Source of the DNA: Haberlea rhodopensis
Taxonomy: Eukaryota; Streptophyta; Magnoliopsida; Lamiales; Gesneriaceae
NCBI GenBank assembly: GCA_907163345.1
Contig: CAJQUN010000055.1
Coordinates: forward strand, 2,604,001-2,668,000
Length of the DNA: 64,000 nucleotides
Direction: 5' to 3'
In this document: in pieces, positions 24,039-35,817 of the stretch
Numbering within the stretch: the first letter of the stretch is position 1
Layout: every line of letters begins with the position of its first letter
Made by a program: the position numbers and the translations under genes
Notes under the pieces: model-generated
What the model saw: only the letters and a program-made list of their open reading frames with translations
Told to the model about the DNA's origin: nothing
Database searches by the model: none

Positions 24039-25952
24039 CAATGTTGCAAGATTGATATGACTGGAAAGCTGCACAAAGTGGTCACTGCTGTCAGAAAAGT
24101 TGTGAAGAAGCTAAAGAAGAAAGAGAGATAAATTCAAGCAACCGTGGAGGGTAAAAGAGAGGCACAACCCTTCCAAACAATAAGAAACAAATGGTTGAAA
24201 GTGTTGTAAAGTCTGGCTGACAATTATAAACTAAGCGCTTCCTGGGAGGCAACCCAAATTTTATATCCTTTAGATTTTCTGTTTTATTGATTCTTAGTTT
24301 AATTTTTTTATTTTTGATGCAATTTTTACCCAAAGTCATCTCATTTATAGGTCTTCAACCACCATAGCCACCAAAGTTTCCACCATATCCCCATGATCTG
24401 GATGATGAGGAGAACGAATACTACTGACGATCGTCCAAACAAGTATGTTCCTCGTTCTTATTTTTTCTCGATTCAATATACTCAGGACAATGCACCTTAA
24501 GTTTAGGGGGGGTCATATGAATTGCATGTCTATCATACCTTGCGTGATTTACCTGAATTCCTGATTAGTTGGTTTTGATTTTGATTTATAGGATGTTTAG
24601 TTAGTTGTTGAGTCATAATTGTGAATGATTGAATTTTGAGGTCGATGATGATAATTGCTGCTTAAATGCGAAAATTTTGAACACTTAGTTCACTCTGTTG
24701 GCGGATCTTATGATTTTATTACCCAGTTGATTGTCACTTGAAGCTAAATATTATTTAAGTGATGATATAAATGATATAGGCAATCTTTGTAATTGATTTG
24801 AGCCTTTATTCATTGATATAAATTGTCATAGTAGCCCTCTTTGAGCCTAAAAGAAAAAAGGATTGGACTCAAATGAATTGCATATCTATTGTAGAGTCTC
24901 ATTCAATTTTTTTTTTTTTTTTGGTATTACCTTGGTGTTGAGATTGTAATCGAGCACGATAGTCAAATCATACAATTTGAATGTGAATTGAGAAAAGTCT
25001 AGAACTTGCTTGAGTATCATTCGAGGCAAAATACAGGTGTTATATGGTTTAGTGATGACCTAGGCGAATTTTGAATAGTTTGAGCCTTTCGAGCCACCTA
25101 ATAACATCATTTATTCCTTAGTAACCCCATTTGAGCTTAATGAAAAATCGAATGGCATGTGCTTAAGCACATGATTAATCCTTATTCGGCATCATTTCAT
25201 TTGCTACATCAACCACCATGGTTTAGCCTATACACTATTTCCCACCATCGATTGAGTAAGCCGTACTGATTTGGAAACTATCCCAATGATTCATGATTGA
25301 AAATAAAAGAATGAAAAGTAGTGGACGAACTGAATGTGTAAAAGAAAATGAGGTGTTTGATGAGATAAAAATATGGAGGGGTGAAAATTCAGAGAAAATG
25401 AATGATGGATAAGAAAAAGAGGAATGAAGAGTGAAAAGGGAGTGCACAATAACGTATATCTAACTTACTCTCTCGTTTGAAATCTTTATCTCTTTCATTG
25501 AAGCCATGAGCCGAAGCCATACATTACAAGCTTAGAAAGACCTACTGACCAAGTCATATCGTCCAATATACTAGTGGAGAATGATACGCAAGCTAAACCA
25601 ATGGACTGTCGAGAGACAAATTTGATGAGTATGAATTGATATTCACACACACACGTCTCACTACCTTGATTTATGTTGTTCATTCTTATTATAAGCCTAT
25701 CATTCTACTGGGCATCAAGTTTGAACCCAAAATGATACCATAAAAAGTCCTATTGATATATGTGAATAAAAATTTCTTTTGATTGAGGGTGGCATGAATT
25801 GAGTTGAATACTAGACCATGAATCTCTGAGGCCAATCATGATTGATCGTTGCACAACTTGAGTCTTTTGAATTTGTTTTGTTTTCATGTTTGTTTCTTTT
25901 CTTTTGTTCTTAATTTTGCTCGGGACTAGCAAAAATCTAAGTTTAGGGGGTT
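24039..25952 (+). other. Non-coding 3' region of the Athila-like element
   Basis: About 1.9 kb with no pol motifs. Contains the GCGCTT-CCTGGGAGGC motif and two copies of AAGTTTAGGGGG, the second directly before the 3' LTR as its polypurine tract. Confidence 0.65.
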
Positions 25953-27333
25953 TAATAAGTGTGGTTTTGCATTTATTATTTCCGTGTTTTCTTGTGAGAT
26001 TGATGTTGGTTTTTCGATTAGAATTACGCGTTTGGTCAGTTTTTGTGTTTACAGGAATCCATTTAAGGATGAGTGCTATGAGAAGGAAAATGGCATGAAA
26101 TAACAAGAAAATGGTGGAACAAAGTCATAGCAAGACAAGAAAAAGAAGAAAAATCGAAGATGAAGAATCTGCAATCAGAGATTGATCGCCTGAAAATGGA
26201 GATTGATTCCTGAAAATGGAGACTGGTCGCCTGAAAATGGAGATTGATCCTGAAAACTCGATGGACATAATGTTGGGAAACAAATTTGGCGAAACAGTGA
26301 TCGACCGCTGAATATAGAGATCGATCGCCAAAAGAAGATTTTTGAAAAATAATGACGCAGAGATCGATCGCAGGAAAACAGAGATCGATCGCTGCGCGAG
26401 TCCATCCCATTAAAAATTAGCGGCTGCTAGGTTTAAAACTCGAATCTTTTCATTCTTTTAGGGACTTTTGACACTCTTTGAAGGGCAAGACATATTGAGG
26501 ATGCTACTACTTTTCCAAGGGCAATGATTTCATCACAAAACGAAGGCGGCTTTCATCTGGGGACGGAGATTTGCTTCCATATCGTTTTGTATCTCTTACT
26601 TTCGTTTGTTTATGAATTTCTCAAACATGTCTGTGTTTTATGAATTCTAGGCTGAACTAATCCCTTCTTCTAGGTGGAAGACGTAGCTTGATTGAATATT
26701 ATGTTTTGGATTGATTGATTTATATATTAGGGTTTATCATATGTTTTATTTGTGTTTTCTTGCTTTGAATGATTTAATTGACTGGGCATTGATTGAGTTG
26801 GCGTAATTGTTTATGATCTATCACTCGAGAGAGGGGATTGTGAACATGACATATGAAACCACATACACTCTTGGATGTTTATATCATCGACAGGCGTATA
26901 ACTCCATTGAAGCTTTTGAAAGAATTATTGCGCAAGCCAAATTGTTTAATATTTAATCTTAGATGGATATCAAGGTTGATATTGAATGATAACTTCTATT
27001 ATCACTTGGGAAAGAGAGTAGAAAACAATTAAGTATTCTTGACTAATAAACTAGATACATCTATAATATTTTATTTGATAATAAAAAACATAGTTGATAA
27101 TCAAGTGAAATTGAACCTCTAGAATCATTCTCTTGAATCGTGCAACTGCTAGTTAGTGATATACGTTATTTGACAACCAACAACACTACTCGTTTTTTCT
27201 AAATAGGATTAAGATCATCCAGCACAACATTTAATTAATACTATAGACCAATCCTCGTGGGTTCGACATCCGTATTCATATCCATATGCTAAAACTTGAC
27301 ATCATACGCTTGCGGTACGTTCTACACGCATCA
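25953..27333 (+). repeat. 3' LTR of the Athila-like element
   Basis: 1381 bp, starting TAATAAGTG where the 5' LTR has TGATAAGTG, and ending CGCATCA. It contains the GATCGATC palindrome array at about 26170-26400 and clear divergence from the 5' LTR, so the insertion is not recent. Confidence 0.85.
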
Positions 27334-28175
27334 ATAAGATTTCAGAATTAGGGGATTGGATTAATGGTCCTTGGTTTGGAACCTTTCTTGGAGAAGACAA
27401 CTTTTTTCGTGGGGGCTAACCAGTTTAGATGATCTCATGTCTGTAATCAATAAAATTAAGCTGGACGTGAATTCTAGTGATGGTTGGCGGTGGAACATTC
27501 GGCAGAAGAATCATACTCAACCAAATCTGCCTACAATATGCTGTCTGATTCTGGCACCACTAATGTGTCAAGCTCACATATTTTCCCTTTCCAATGGTGT
27601 AAAGTGGCTCCTAGTAAAGCGAAAATTCTATGTTGGAAATTATTCCTGAGCAAGCTACCCACTTGAATCAATCTGGCTGCGAGGGGCGTGTAACTAAATC
27701 AGTTGGATTGTGTCTTTTGCTACAAAGCTGATGAAGATCATGAACACTTATTTTGCCAGTGTCCATTCTCTTATAATATTTGGAGTGCTTTATACTATTG
27801 GCTAAATCATAATTCTGTAGGTGCTGGGAATCCTATAGCTCATTTCGACCAACATCTTGGTTTGTGGTTTGGTGGTTTTTCAAAGAATCTATGGTCTATG
27901 TTATGAATTTGTTCTATTTAGAGCATCTGGAATGAAAAGAACAACATGATTTTTAACAATGTCGAAACAAATGTCAGCCTAATTGTGGCAAAGGTGATTG
28001 TCCAATGCTGGTGGTGATTAAAGCTAGACATAAAGTCCATTTTAGTTTTTCCCTTAATGATTGGTTTCGCGAACCATTAATATGTCTTAATTCTATGTAA
28101 TTTGATTTTCCCTTTTGTATAGGATCGAGTACCCCTTGTACTCATCTTAATAATATCTTTTCCTTTTCAAAAAAA
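27334..28175 (+). pseudogene. LINE ORF2 fragment, part 2 (zinc-binding end and 3' tail)
   Basis: Continues the fragment at 19716-20428 after the LTR-element insertion. Frames encode DGWRWNI, YSTKSAYNML and then the C-terminal zinc-binding module (CVFC... HLFCQCPF... NIWSALYYW), ending near SIWNEKNNMIFNN. TCTTAATAATATC and a short A-rich stretch near 28150-28178 mark the LINE 3' end. Multiple stops show it is dead. Confidence 0.75.
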
Positions 28176-28345
28176 TAAAAAAGGGTTATAACTAGAACTC
28201 GTTGGTTTGAATTGTAAGAAGTGAGTTCTCGGCTTCGAATTTTGTGAATATCGAGTACAGATGCTGGAAAATTTCAATCATAATAGTTATGAGCGAACCC
28301 GATTTTCATCTAATTTGGACCTTTATAAAACCCCATTGTTACCTG

Positions 28346-28420
28346 AATTTATGAAGGGATGACGTATCACAATTTCCAGTGTTTCCTGAATTTATGAAGG
28401 GATGACGTATCACAATTTTC
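28346..28420. repeat. ~41-bp tandem duplication
   Basis: CCTGAATTTATGAAGGGATG plus GACGTATCACAATTT occurs twice in direct succession. A related single copy is at about 1255. Confidence 0.7.
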
Positions 28421-30313
28421 AGGAACATTTGTCTACTCAAATGTGATTTTGATCCTCTTGCGCTCACAAAAGAAAAATCATTGGGTGCCGGAAAGTTTTC
28501 TGACAAAGCCCTTTCGATGCTTAAGTTAGATGGATTGTTTTGCCTGGTTGGGATTTCAAATAATTGGTAGTAATAATATAAAAACACACTTCTCACACTA
28601 CTTGGATTTATTGATTCGTAAAAAAGGAAGAGACGGTTCGTGTGCAATTTGACATTCCGTATCTTGGAGCTTATGGATCCATAGGAATAATATCTTGTTT
28701 AATAATGAAGAAACTGGGAGAGGCTTGTGGACCTTATCAAAATTCGATCTTGAAATTGGATTAGTACTTTAGATAAGTGCAAAATCTCTCCTCAATTTCA
28801 GAGGTACACTAATCCTTTATAATTTATATTTCAGTTGTAATAGAATTAGTGTTAGTTTTTTTCTCTCTGTCTTTAGACAGTTTGTTTCCATGTGTACTGT
28901 TGGTTGTTGTTAAGACTCTCGTATGAAAAAACATTAGTTCTCTACTCGAAATGAGAATTTAACCTGTATTTATAACTTTGTAGTTCTTCTCGGTCATTGG
29001 AGACCTCAAGTCGTTCGCCACCGCTAACTGCGCACACGCTTTGTAAATTGGATCAATTCACCATTGTAGCCGCTTCAATTTAATGATTTGTCGGTTCACG
29101 GGTTAGCAAAATTATGACCCTTAACCGGCCCTTCTATAGACGGGCCGGTTACGGGTCCGACCCTTCGAACCGTTGACCCGATTAACCGGCCCATTGACCA
29201 CGGTTCGATTTCGAGCCGGTTCAGGATCGATGATGACCCTTGGTCGGTTCTAGCTTACACGGTACCATCTTTACCTGGAGTGACACCCAAAATTCAATAT
29301 CGAAACCAGAGAACAAAAGGCAAAAAATACGTCATCTCTCCCGAAAGAATGTGTGATATTACCCATTCCACACCGTAGAGGCTTTATTAGGCCCTGCTGC
29401 ATTGCAAGCCTGCAATTTTCTGGCTGGGCTCGTTGGGTTAAAAACTGTGCTTTATTTTGGGCTGGAGACCCATAAGTGAAAACGTAATAGCTCTTTGAAT
29501 GTTACTTTACTGAGATGTATTGACGAAATATCTTACACATTTTTGTTTTATTTAGCATTCGGCTTGAAATTTAAAATAATTGAGTTAAAATAATTATTTT
29601 ATCCATATCTTTCAATTTATTATTCCCATATTACAAATTCTTTATTATATCATCACACGAGCCAAACGATGTTAACCAGGGGCGGAGCCACGCCCAAGGC
29701 TGGGTGGTGAGACTCGAGCCCTGTGTGATTTTAAAAAGTGTAAATTTTTTTAAATTTGATCTTGTAGCCTAATAATATTCTACTCCTTGAAGCCTATATT
29801 TTGATATACATTCTGATCAGCCTCAGATAATCTCAAATACTGATTTCACCCATTGTGCCAACTACACCAAAAGACTTCTGAACATGATTATGATAATTCT
29901 TGCTTCTTTTACTACATGTATAATATTTCAATATATTTTAATTAACAAATAAAAATAAAAAATAAAAGAAATAAATGTTCGATACTTCTAAAATTCTTTG
30001 TTATGATAAAAATGGGTAGATTACAAAAATGATATGATATAATAGAGATATTTGTAATAATAGTCCAAACTGTTATGATTAATCAAATATATTCTTAAAT
30101 AAATTATACATTTTAACAAAATTAGCCACATAAATATTCTGATCAAATATAGTGATATAAATTATTTTTAACAAAAGTACTTACAAGCTCTGTTAAAGAT
30201 TTAGGGATCATTTTTGTTAAATATAATTTATAAAAGACTATACTGATAAAACAATTATGCATTGGTTTTTCATGCACCATTTTACAAATAAAAAAGCTAT
30301 CTTGAATGGTTTT
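28421..30313. other. Intergenic with LINE and MITE debris
   Basis: At about 28665-28730 a frame reads WSLWIHRNNILFNNEE, a LINE C-terminal remnant. Positions 29092-29245 are CCGGTT-rich and form the inverted partner of 31379-31510. At 29677 the string CAGGGGCGGAGCCACG looks like one end of a hAT MITE, with no partner end found. No host gene recognised. Confidence 0.5.
29092..29245. repeat. Left copy of a ~150-bp inverted pair
   Basis: Rich in AACCGGCCC and CGGGCCGGTTACG. It matches the reverse complement of 31379-31510 over most of its length (for example CGGTTCACGGGTTAGCAAA and GACCCTTGGTC). Either two separate MITE copies or the ends of one 2.4-kb element. Confidence 0.65.
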
Positions 30314-30664
30314 TGTAGGATCGAGCGCTTATCGCTTTACCAATAACTATAGTTAAGGGTGGCGATGCAACATAAATCTTTTCAACCATACACTGGCACA
30401 AGAGCCACATGTTCGACCGATCACAAAGCAGAGACAATTGTTGAGCCCCAACAATCTCTCCCCCAATAATTGCACTCTCTGCAAGTCATGGGAATCGAAC
30501 ATGCGACCTTGGCTCTGATACCAATTGTAGGATCGAGCGCTTACCGCTTTACCAATAACTATAGTTAAGGGTAATGACGCAACATCAATCTTTTCAACCA
30601 TACACTGGCACAAGCGCCACATGTCGACCGATCATAAACCAGAGGCAATTGTTGAGCCACAACA
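30314..30664 (-). mobile_element. Complete TRIM retrotransposon with perfect TSD
   Basis: 351 bp in total. Two terminal direct repeats of 140 bp (30314-30453) and 139 bp (30526-30664), each TGTAGGATCG...CCACAACA or CCCCAACA, surround a 72-bp internal domain. The whole is flanked by GTTTT on both sides (30309-30313 and 30665-30669). On the minus strand the internal domain begins with ATTGGTATCAGAGCC, a copia-type primer-binding site, and ends with the purine tract TTGGGGGAGAGAT. This is the minimal plan of a terminal-repeat retrotransposon in miniature, which is mobilised by other elements. Confidence 0.9.
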
Positions 30665-30750
30665 GTTTTTATTGCAATTTTACTGTTAGTGTGAGCTTAA
30701 TCTTTTCCGTATAGTGTTTTTGAATGTTCAAACTTACTGATCCATTGCAG

Positions 30751-30885
30751 GCCGAGTTCGAAGAGCTACAGCAAAGGGTGGAGACATTGAGTAATGAGAA
30801 TCATACTCTGAGAGACGAACCGCTGACGCTTTCAGAAGACTGCAACAAACTCACATATGAACTATACGATGCAGAGAACTCGTAA
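30751..30885 (+). pseudogene. Stray exon of a GBF-type bZIP gene
   Basis: After an intron-like CAG acceptor, 44 codons read ELQQRVETLSNENHTLRDE and then LSEDCNKLT, the leucine-zipper portion of plant G-box-binding factors, before a TAA stop. No basic region, Pro-rich N-terminus or neighbouring exon is present. A Pro in the zipper (RDEPLTL) would disturb the helix. It is a captured or relict gene fragment, not a gene. Confidence 0.75.
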
Positions 30886-30892
30886 AATCACT

Positions 30893-30916
30893 CAGTGTAG
30901 TGTAGACACTACACTG
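30893..30916. other. Perfect 10-bp-stem hairpin after the bZIP exon
   Basis: CAGTGTAGTG, loop TAGA, CACTACACTG. It could be a transposon-related palindrome; function unknown. Confidence 0.6.
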
Positions 30917-31378
30917 AATTAATATATACTTGATGTTAGTATTAGTGATACTATGATGATTTAACGATCAGGTATCCAGGTTGTGTTGTTTTTATTCCTT
31001 TTAAAAGTTATTAACTGGTTGGTGTCTGGTTGGTTTTTATGTTTTTTAAACTTACTATGATACTCCTTACCAATTACATAAGTAGTAGCAAATAAGGTAT
31101 GAGTGATGTGTTGTGCAATCTGGCAATGTGTATCTTGGAGCATTTGGATTCACAGAAATAATATTTTATTCAATAATGAAGAACCTGATAAAATTATGGA
31201 ACTTATAAGGTTTCAGCCATAGAGTTGATTCAATGCCTCAAACAAAAATGATTCTCACTTTTCAATCTCATAATGACTCTCTAATCCTACCAAGATTCTT
31301 TTTCAAATGTACGATGTTTAGTTTGGTTTTTTTTTTTTTTTTTCAGTTTGAATCTTATTGGTACCTGTTATTAGACTC

Positions 31379-31510
31379 GACCAAGGGTCATAATCGACCC
31401 TTAGCCAGCCCGGAACCGGACAGAGTCAACGGTTCGAATGGTCGGACTCGTAACCGGCCCGTCAATAGGCGGGCCGGTTAAGGCTTATGATTTGCTAACC
31501 CGTGAACCGT
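31379..31510. repeat. Right copy of the ~150-bp inverted pair
   Basis: Inverted relative to 29092-29245; contains GGCGGGCCGGTTAAGG and GCTAACCCGTGAACCG. A second LINE-tail remnant lies just before it at about 31120-31200. Confidence 0.65.
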
Positions 31511-32335
31511 CGGTTAACCGGTGGTTCAAGGATTTATTTTAATGTTTTTCATAAGTGTTGATTTGTCACTTGGGAAATTTAAAATAATAATGGAAGTAAC
31601 GTTTCAATTTAAAATATGAAGTACCATTAGAAAGCTAAATAATCTAATATATTGGTAATTTGTCATATTTTGTTTTAAATTTAACGAAGATATTTTTCAG
31701 TTAATTTATAAAAAGAGTGAAAAAGAAAAAGAAAAGGCACCGATCAAAACCAGCCTTTATATGCTGAAAACGAGACTAAATTGACTTTCCCCTTCTCTTC
31801 GTCCACTTCAGTTTTTAACCAAACTTGAAATTTCAAAGGTATCCCATCCCCCATGGGTTGAATAATACCGGAACATTGTTGCTATCCCTGATGGCAGTTT
31901 GAAGGGCACTGCTCTCAGGGGCATCATCCACCATCCACGTGGATTTTTTTTTTCTTTTTTAAAAAATCCAAATGAATGGTGATGATGCCCCTAAGGGCAC
32001 TATCCTTAATGGCATCATCAAACCAATAATACCACACTCAACCACAACAACCATAACAAAAATTTTATAGTAGTAAATTTTAAAAACGAACTCATAGAAT
32101 ATGGATCTTTTTAATATTAATACTAAATTTTTAGAATTAAAATCACTCGGTGCGGTGCTAAACATTTCTAGGATAACAACATACCCCGGATATGCCTCGT
32201 GTAAAAATGATACTTTTGAGGGTTAATTGTATAATTCTAATTTTTTTTTTACTAAAATAAAATTTGGACGTTGTTAAACTTTATGTTAATTGAAATAATA
32301 TAAATTTAGTGTTAGTCTGAACGATACTATGAAGA
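31511..32335. other. Intergenic, nothing recognised
   Basis: AT-rich. A local duplication around 31890-32010 repeats GATGGCAG/GGGCATCATC phrases. No gene supported. Confidence 0.45.
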
Positions 32336-34685
32336 TGTGATGTCCGGAACTTATTGTGTTAATCCCGAAGTAATTATAATCCTTAATGGATTTTAATTGT
32401 GGTAATTATGAGATAATTATGATGTTAAGACTCACGAGAATGTTAATCCGGTATCGGGGTTGTTGGATCCAATGGTTGAGATTTTATTCCCATTAAGGTG
32501 TTAAACCTTGTAATTGTGTTGGTAAGTGGGATTTGGAGTCTGTGGAGCTTTGGATTGATGTTTGTGATGTAATTAAGTGAGTGTGAGATAATTATTGTAC
32601 ACACATGATTTTTATTGAGTTATGGTGCGAGTTTTTGAAACTCGGTTTTTTGGGGCCTTGATACTATATAGACAACTAGGTGTTCAACCATTCTCCACTC
32701 CACTCCCTATCTCCTCCCCTCCTGCGTCTCTCTCCTCTCCCCATCTTTCCCCTTTCTCTTTTCTCTCCCATGAAGAAAAATTGTTGGTGGCTTGATTCCT
32801 GATGGATTTTCGAGCAAATAATTGGGTAATCTCCTTCCCCTCTCTGTTGTCTGAGTATTTATAGTAATTTTGTTGAATTTGGTTAAGTATGGTAATGGGT
32901 TTGGGTTTTGAGAGATTTTGAAGAATCTTGGATTCTTGATTTAAAGTGTGTTTTAACCCTTGTTGTGTGTCCAAGGGTGTTTAATTGTTGTTGAAATCGA
33001 GTTGGTGGGAGTTGTGGTGTGGTTGGTTGAGGTTTTGAATTGTTTAAAAATGATGATTTTTCGGGTCTATGCAGCGACCGATTGATCGGTGGAGTTGTAC
33101 CGATCGATCGGTATGAAGATGTAACCAAGGGTGATTTTTCGGACGTTTACCGATCGATCGGGAGGACCGACCAATCGATCGGTGGAGGCGAGAGATCGGT
33201 CGGTCGATCCAACCGATCGATCGGTCGTAGGCCGTAGCCAAAGCTTAAAATTTGAACTTTTACCGATCGATCGGTAAGGGAGCCATCGATCGATCGGTAA
33301 AGCTGAATTTCTGGAATTGAAAAATCTGGTTTCTCCTTTGGATTTTGAGGAGTTTTTGTTGGTCCATTGTTGATTAATTAATGGACATGAGTTTTCTTTG
33401 TGATCATAAATGTTATGCTAAGAATTTGAGGGTTCTAAGAATTATCGGCTTTATTAATGAGTTCTAGGGATCGTTAAATTTATATAGAACCATAGAAATG
33501 AATGTGCTACTTGTTAGAGTTAATTGATAACTCAATGATTAAATGTTAAAATGTGATAGTTTGAGTAGTGTACGAAATATGTCGAATAATGTTTGATTCT
33601 ATTGTGAGGCATGACAAATCTATGTTTTAAAGGATTAATGGATTATTGGTATTGAATTGATATTCAATATAGATATGGTCCGAGCCTCTGGTTGTCGAGG
33701 ATGTTCAAATCATGTCGTCGATTTTAAGGTACGTGTAACGTACGAGCATAGTTAATATATTATTGTGATGTGCATGAATAATATATTGTTGTTGCAATCA
33801 TTGTGATGTGCATTGAGGATTTTGTGGCGTCGTTGTTGAGCGAGCAATGAGTAATGCTGTCGCTGTTGAGCGAGCAATGGATTCTGATACCACCGTTGTT
33901 GAGCGAGCAATGGAACATGATGTGGGGATAATGCAAAATCATTAATTGAGTTGTATATGATTTCTGTAATCATTAGTGTAATGATTTAATCATATTTCAT
34001 TATAAAATTGGCATGGTAAGAATGTACATAGTTAATCAATGTAATGATTAACCGATTTTGAGAATTTGATGGTTTTGGTTATTGTGAGAACATGAACAAC
34101 ACGGGGAATCACATATGATAACGATACTATACATGGAGTACACATTTATATTCTGTAAATTATGAATAGTGATATTGTTGTTTTCGAGATGGTGGATTTG
34201 TATGCTCACCCCGAGTGGGGGCTGTTTCTATTGGGACATGTGAACAGATACATCACCAGTTCCGGAGTTGAGTTTGGGATGTCGGCTGAGAATGCTTCCA
34301 GGGCTGAGGTACCAATGCTGGTATTGAGTAGTATGCTTTATAAATTAGATACATTCACTTATTCAATGCTCGCCTGTGAGCATTCTGATGTGTATATGGG
34401 TTGTATAAACGTTGTTAGATTTCTCTTTTCATTTATGGTTTGTATGCAATTAATTAAGGAGAATTTCATAATGAATTGAGAATATGTTAGTGTATTATGA
34501 GATGTATACTTATGCTAGTTGAACGGTATTGAGAATTGTACATTAAGAGGAATAATGCCAAAAAATTTATAAATGACATGTTAAGGTCATGGATGCATGT
34601 ACAAGAATTCTTTAATTGACAAAAGTATGCACCATTATTTGTTAATTATGCACTAATAGCAGGTTAAGGTCGTGGGGCCCTTACA
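32336..34685. mobile_element. Solo LTR, about 2.35 kb, probably Ty3-gypsy
   Basis: Runs from TGTGATGTCCGG to GGGGCCCTTACA, a TGT...ACA structure. The flanks GAAGA and TAAGA match at 4 of 5 positions. No primer site, polypurine tract or coding region adjoins it, so it is probably a solo LTR left by recombination between two LTRs. It contains a TATA-like ACTATATAGAC near 32665 and, about 400 bp downstream, an array of ACCGATCGATCGGT palindromes (33070-33296). Open frames inside are incidental. Confidence 0.65.
33070..33296. repeat. Array of CGATCGATCG palindromes
   Basis: At least six intact or near-intact copies of CCGATCGATCGG in about 225 bp, within the solo LTR and downstream of its TATA-like box. 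Confidence 0.85.
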
Positions 34686-34950
34686 TAAGATTCAGTGACA
34701 TGCATTTATTTATACGCTTCTTGAATTTGGTAAGAATATTTTTAGTGTAATCTTTTATTCGAACATGCTTTTTTAAAATATATGTTAATTGAATTAATAT
34801 TCATTTGGTGTTAGTATGTGTGATATTATTATAATTTCAGTCACATGCACTTATTTATACGGTTTTTGAAGTTAGTAAGAATTTTTTTTTTTTGTTTTAT
34901 ATGATTTTAGAATTTAAAAATGTGAATTTAGTATTTTATAATATATATAT
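34686..34950. repeat. Imperfect duplication beside the solo LTR
   Basis: The phrase TTCAGTGACATGCATTTATT...GGTAAGAAT is repeated about 150 bp later (TTCAGTCACATGCACTTATT). TATGTTAATTGAA...GTGTTAGT also occurs before the LTR at about 32282. A short tandem duplication that predates the LTR insertion is the simplest reading. Confidence 0.5.
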
Positions 34951-35585
34951 TGATGTGATTCGAGATTTTTGAATATAAGGTAGAATAAAGTGTTAATGAA
35001 AAATAACGATAAACACACCAAGATTTTTTACGTGGAAAACCCTCAAATTGAGAGAAAAACCACGGGACCTAGTCCAGTATAAAACTTCACTATAAACGCT
35101 GATGATTTACAGGACTCTTTTGACACAAATAACAATCGCTCAATGACTTGTACGAATATTTTAGAAAATAACAAACCGAACAGACATAAATTTTTCTATC
35201 CTCAGAGTTCTTTTTGCCCAGAAAAATCCAACCCCTTCGTTAAGACCTTCAACTCTTATTTATAGGAGTTATTCTGGAGTTACTTGGCGGGAAAGTATTG
35301 AATATGCCTCCCTTGATCGTGGCTGAGATATGGCAAACGTGTCCGAGAAATCCGCCCCATTAATGCACGCTCAATCCCCGCCGGTTAATTAGTTTTAATT
35401 ATGACCGGATCTTCCGCTATAACTTAACCAAAACCCGAGGAAGGTAAAGGATGCTCGGTAATACGCTGCTCGGCATTTTATCTTCGGTAACCATCTCTTC
35501 GGTTTAACTTCTGTTCGGAGGTTTTTGAGTTTGTATCTTCATAAATGGATTTTACCCGAGAAAAGCAATATGTCATATGACATCA
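34951..35585 (-). repeat. 3' LTR of the Tat element
   Basis: 635 bp. On the minus strand it is preceded by the purine tract TTCAGGGGGGGTGAGG (35586-35602). Confidence 0.9.
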
Positions 35586-35807
35586 CCTCACCCCCCCTGA
35601 AGTAAAGCAAGATGAAAGTAGTGAAATTTTGGTTTATTGTCTTCGGGTAAAATCCTGATATGCTCGGGATATTTTACCGCCTAATTTTCCTGCCTAAAAA
35701 TTTCAAAAAAACTTGCGACGTTTCGTTTCCCGAGGCACATCTATAACCGTTCGCTTGATATATTTTGAACGGTGCCGATTTAACGACTGTTCAAGTGCCC
35801 CCCCCCC

Positions 35808-35817
35808 CTATAAATAC
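35808..35817 (+). promoter_or_regulatory. TATA box of the antisense gene in the Tat element
   Basis: CTATAAATAC sits 110-120 bp before the ATG at 35926, directly after an 11-C run. Transcription from here would run against the retrotransposon's own genes. Confidence 0.55.

Larger units (their letters stand above)
20429..27333 (+). mobile_element. Athila-like Ty3-gypsy element, gag-protease only
   Basis: Full-length insertion with TSD ATAAG (20424-20428 and 27334-27338). The 5' LTR is followed by a primer-binding site close to the tRNA-Asp type (TTGCCGTCGTTGCCGGGGA, 21722-21740). Gag and protease remnants follow, with no reverse transcriptase, RNase H or integrase. A motif often seen in this lineage (AAGCGCTTCCTGGGAGGCAA, about 24233-24252) and two purine tracts (about 24496-24512 and 25937-25952) lie before the 3' LTR. 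It split a LINE, so it is younger than that LINE. Confidence 0.88.

Noticed and set aside
30454..30525. tRNA gene
   Set aside because: The tRNA-like strings belong to the primer site and core of the TRIM. There is no acceptor stem or anticodon arm.
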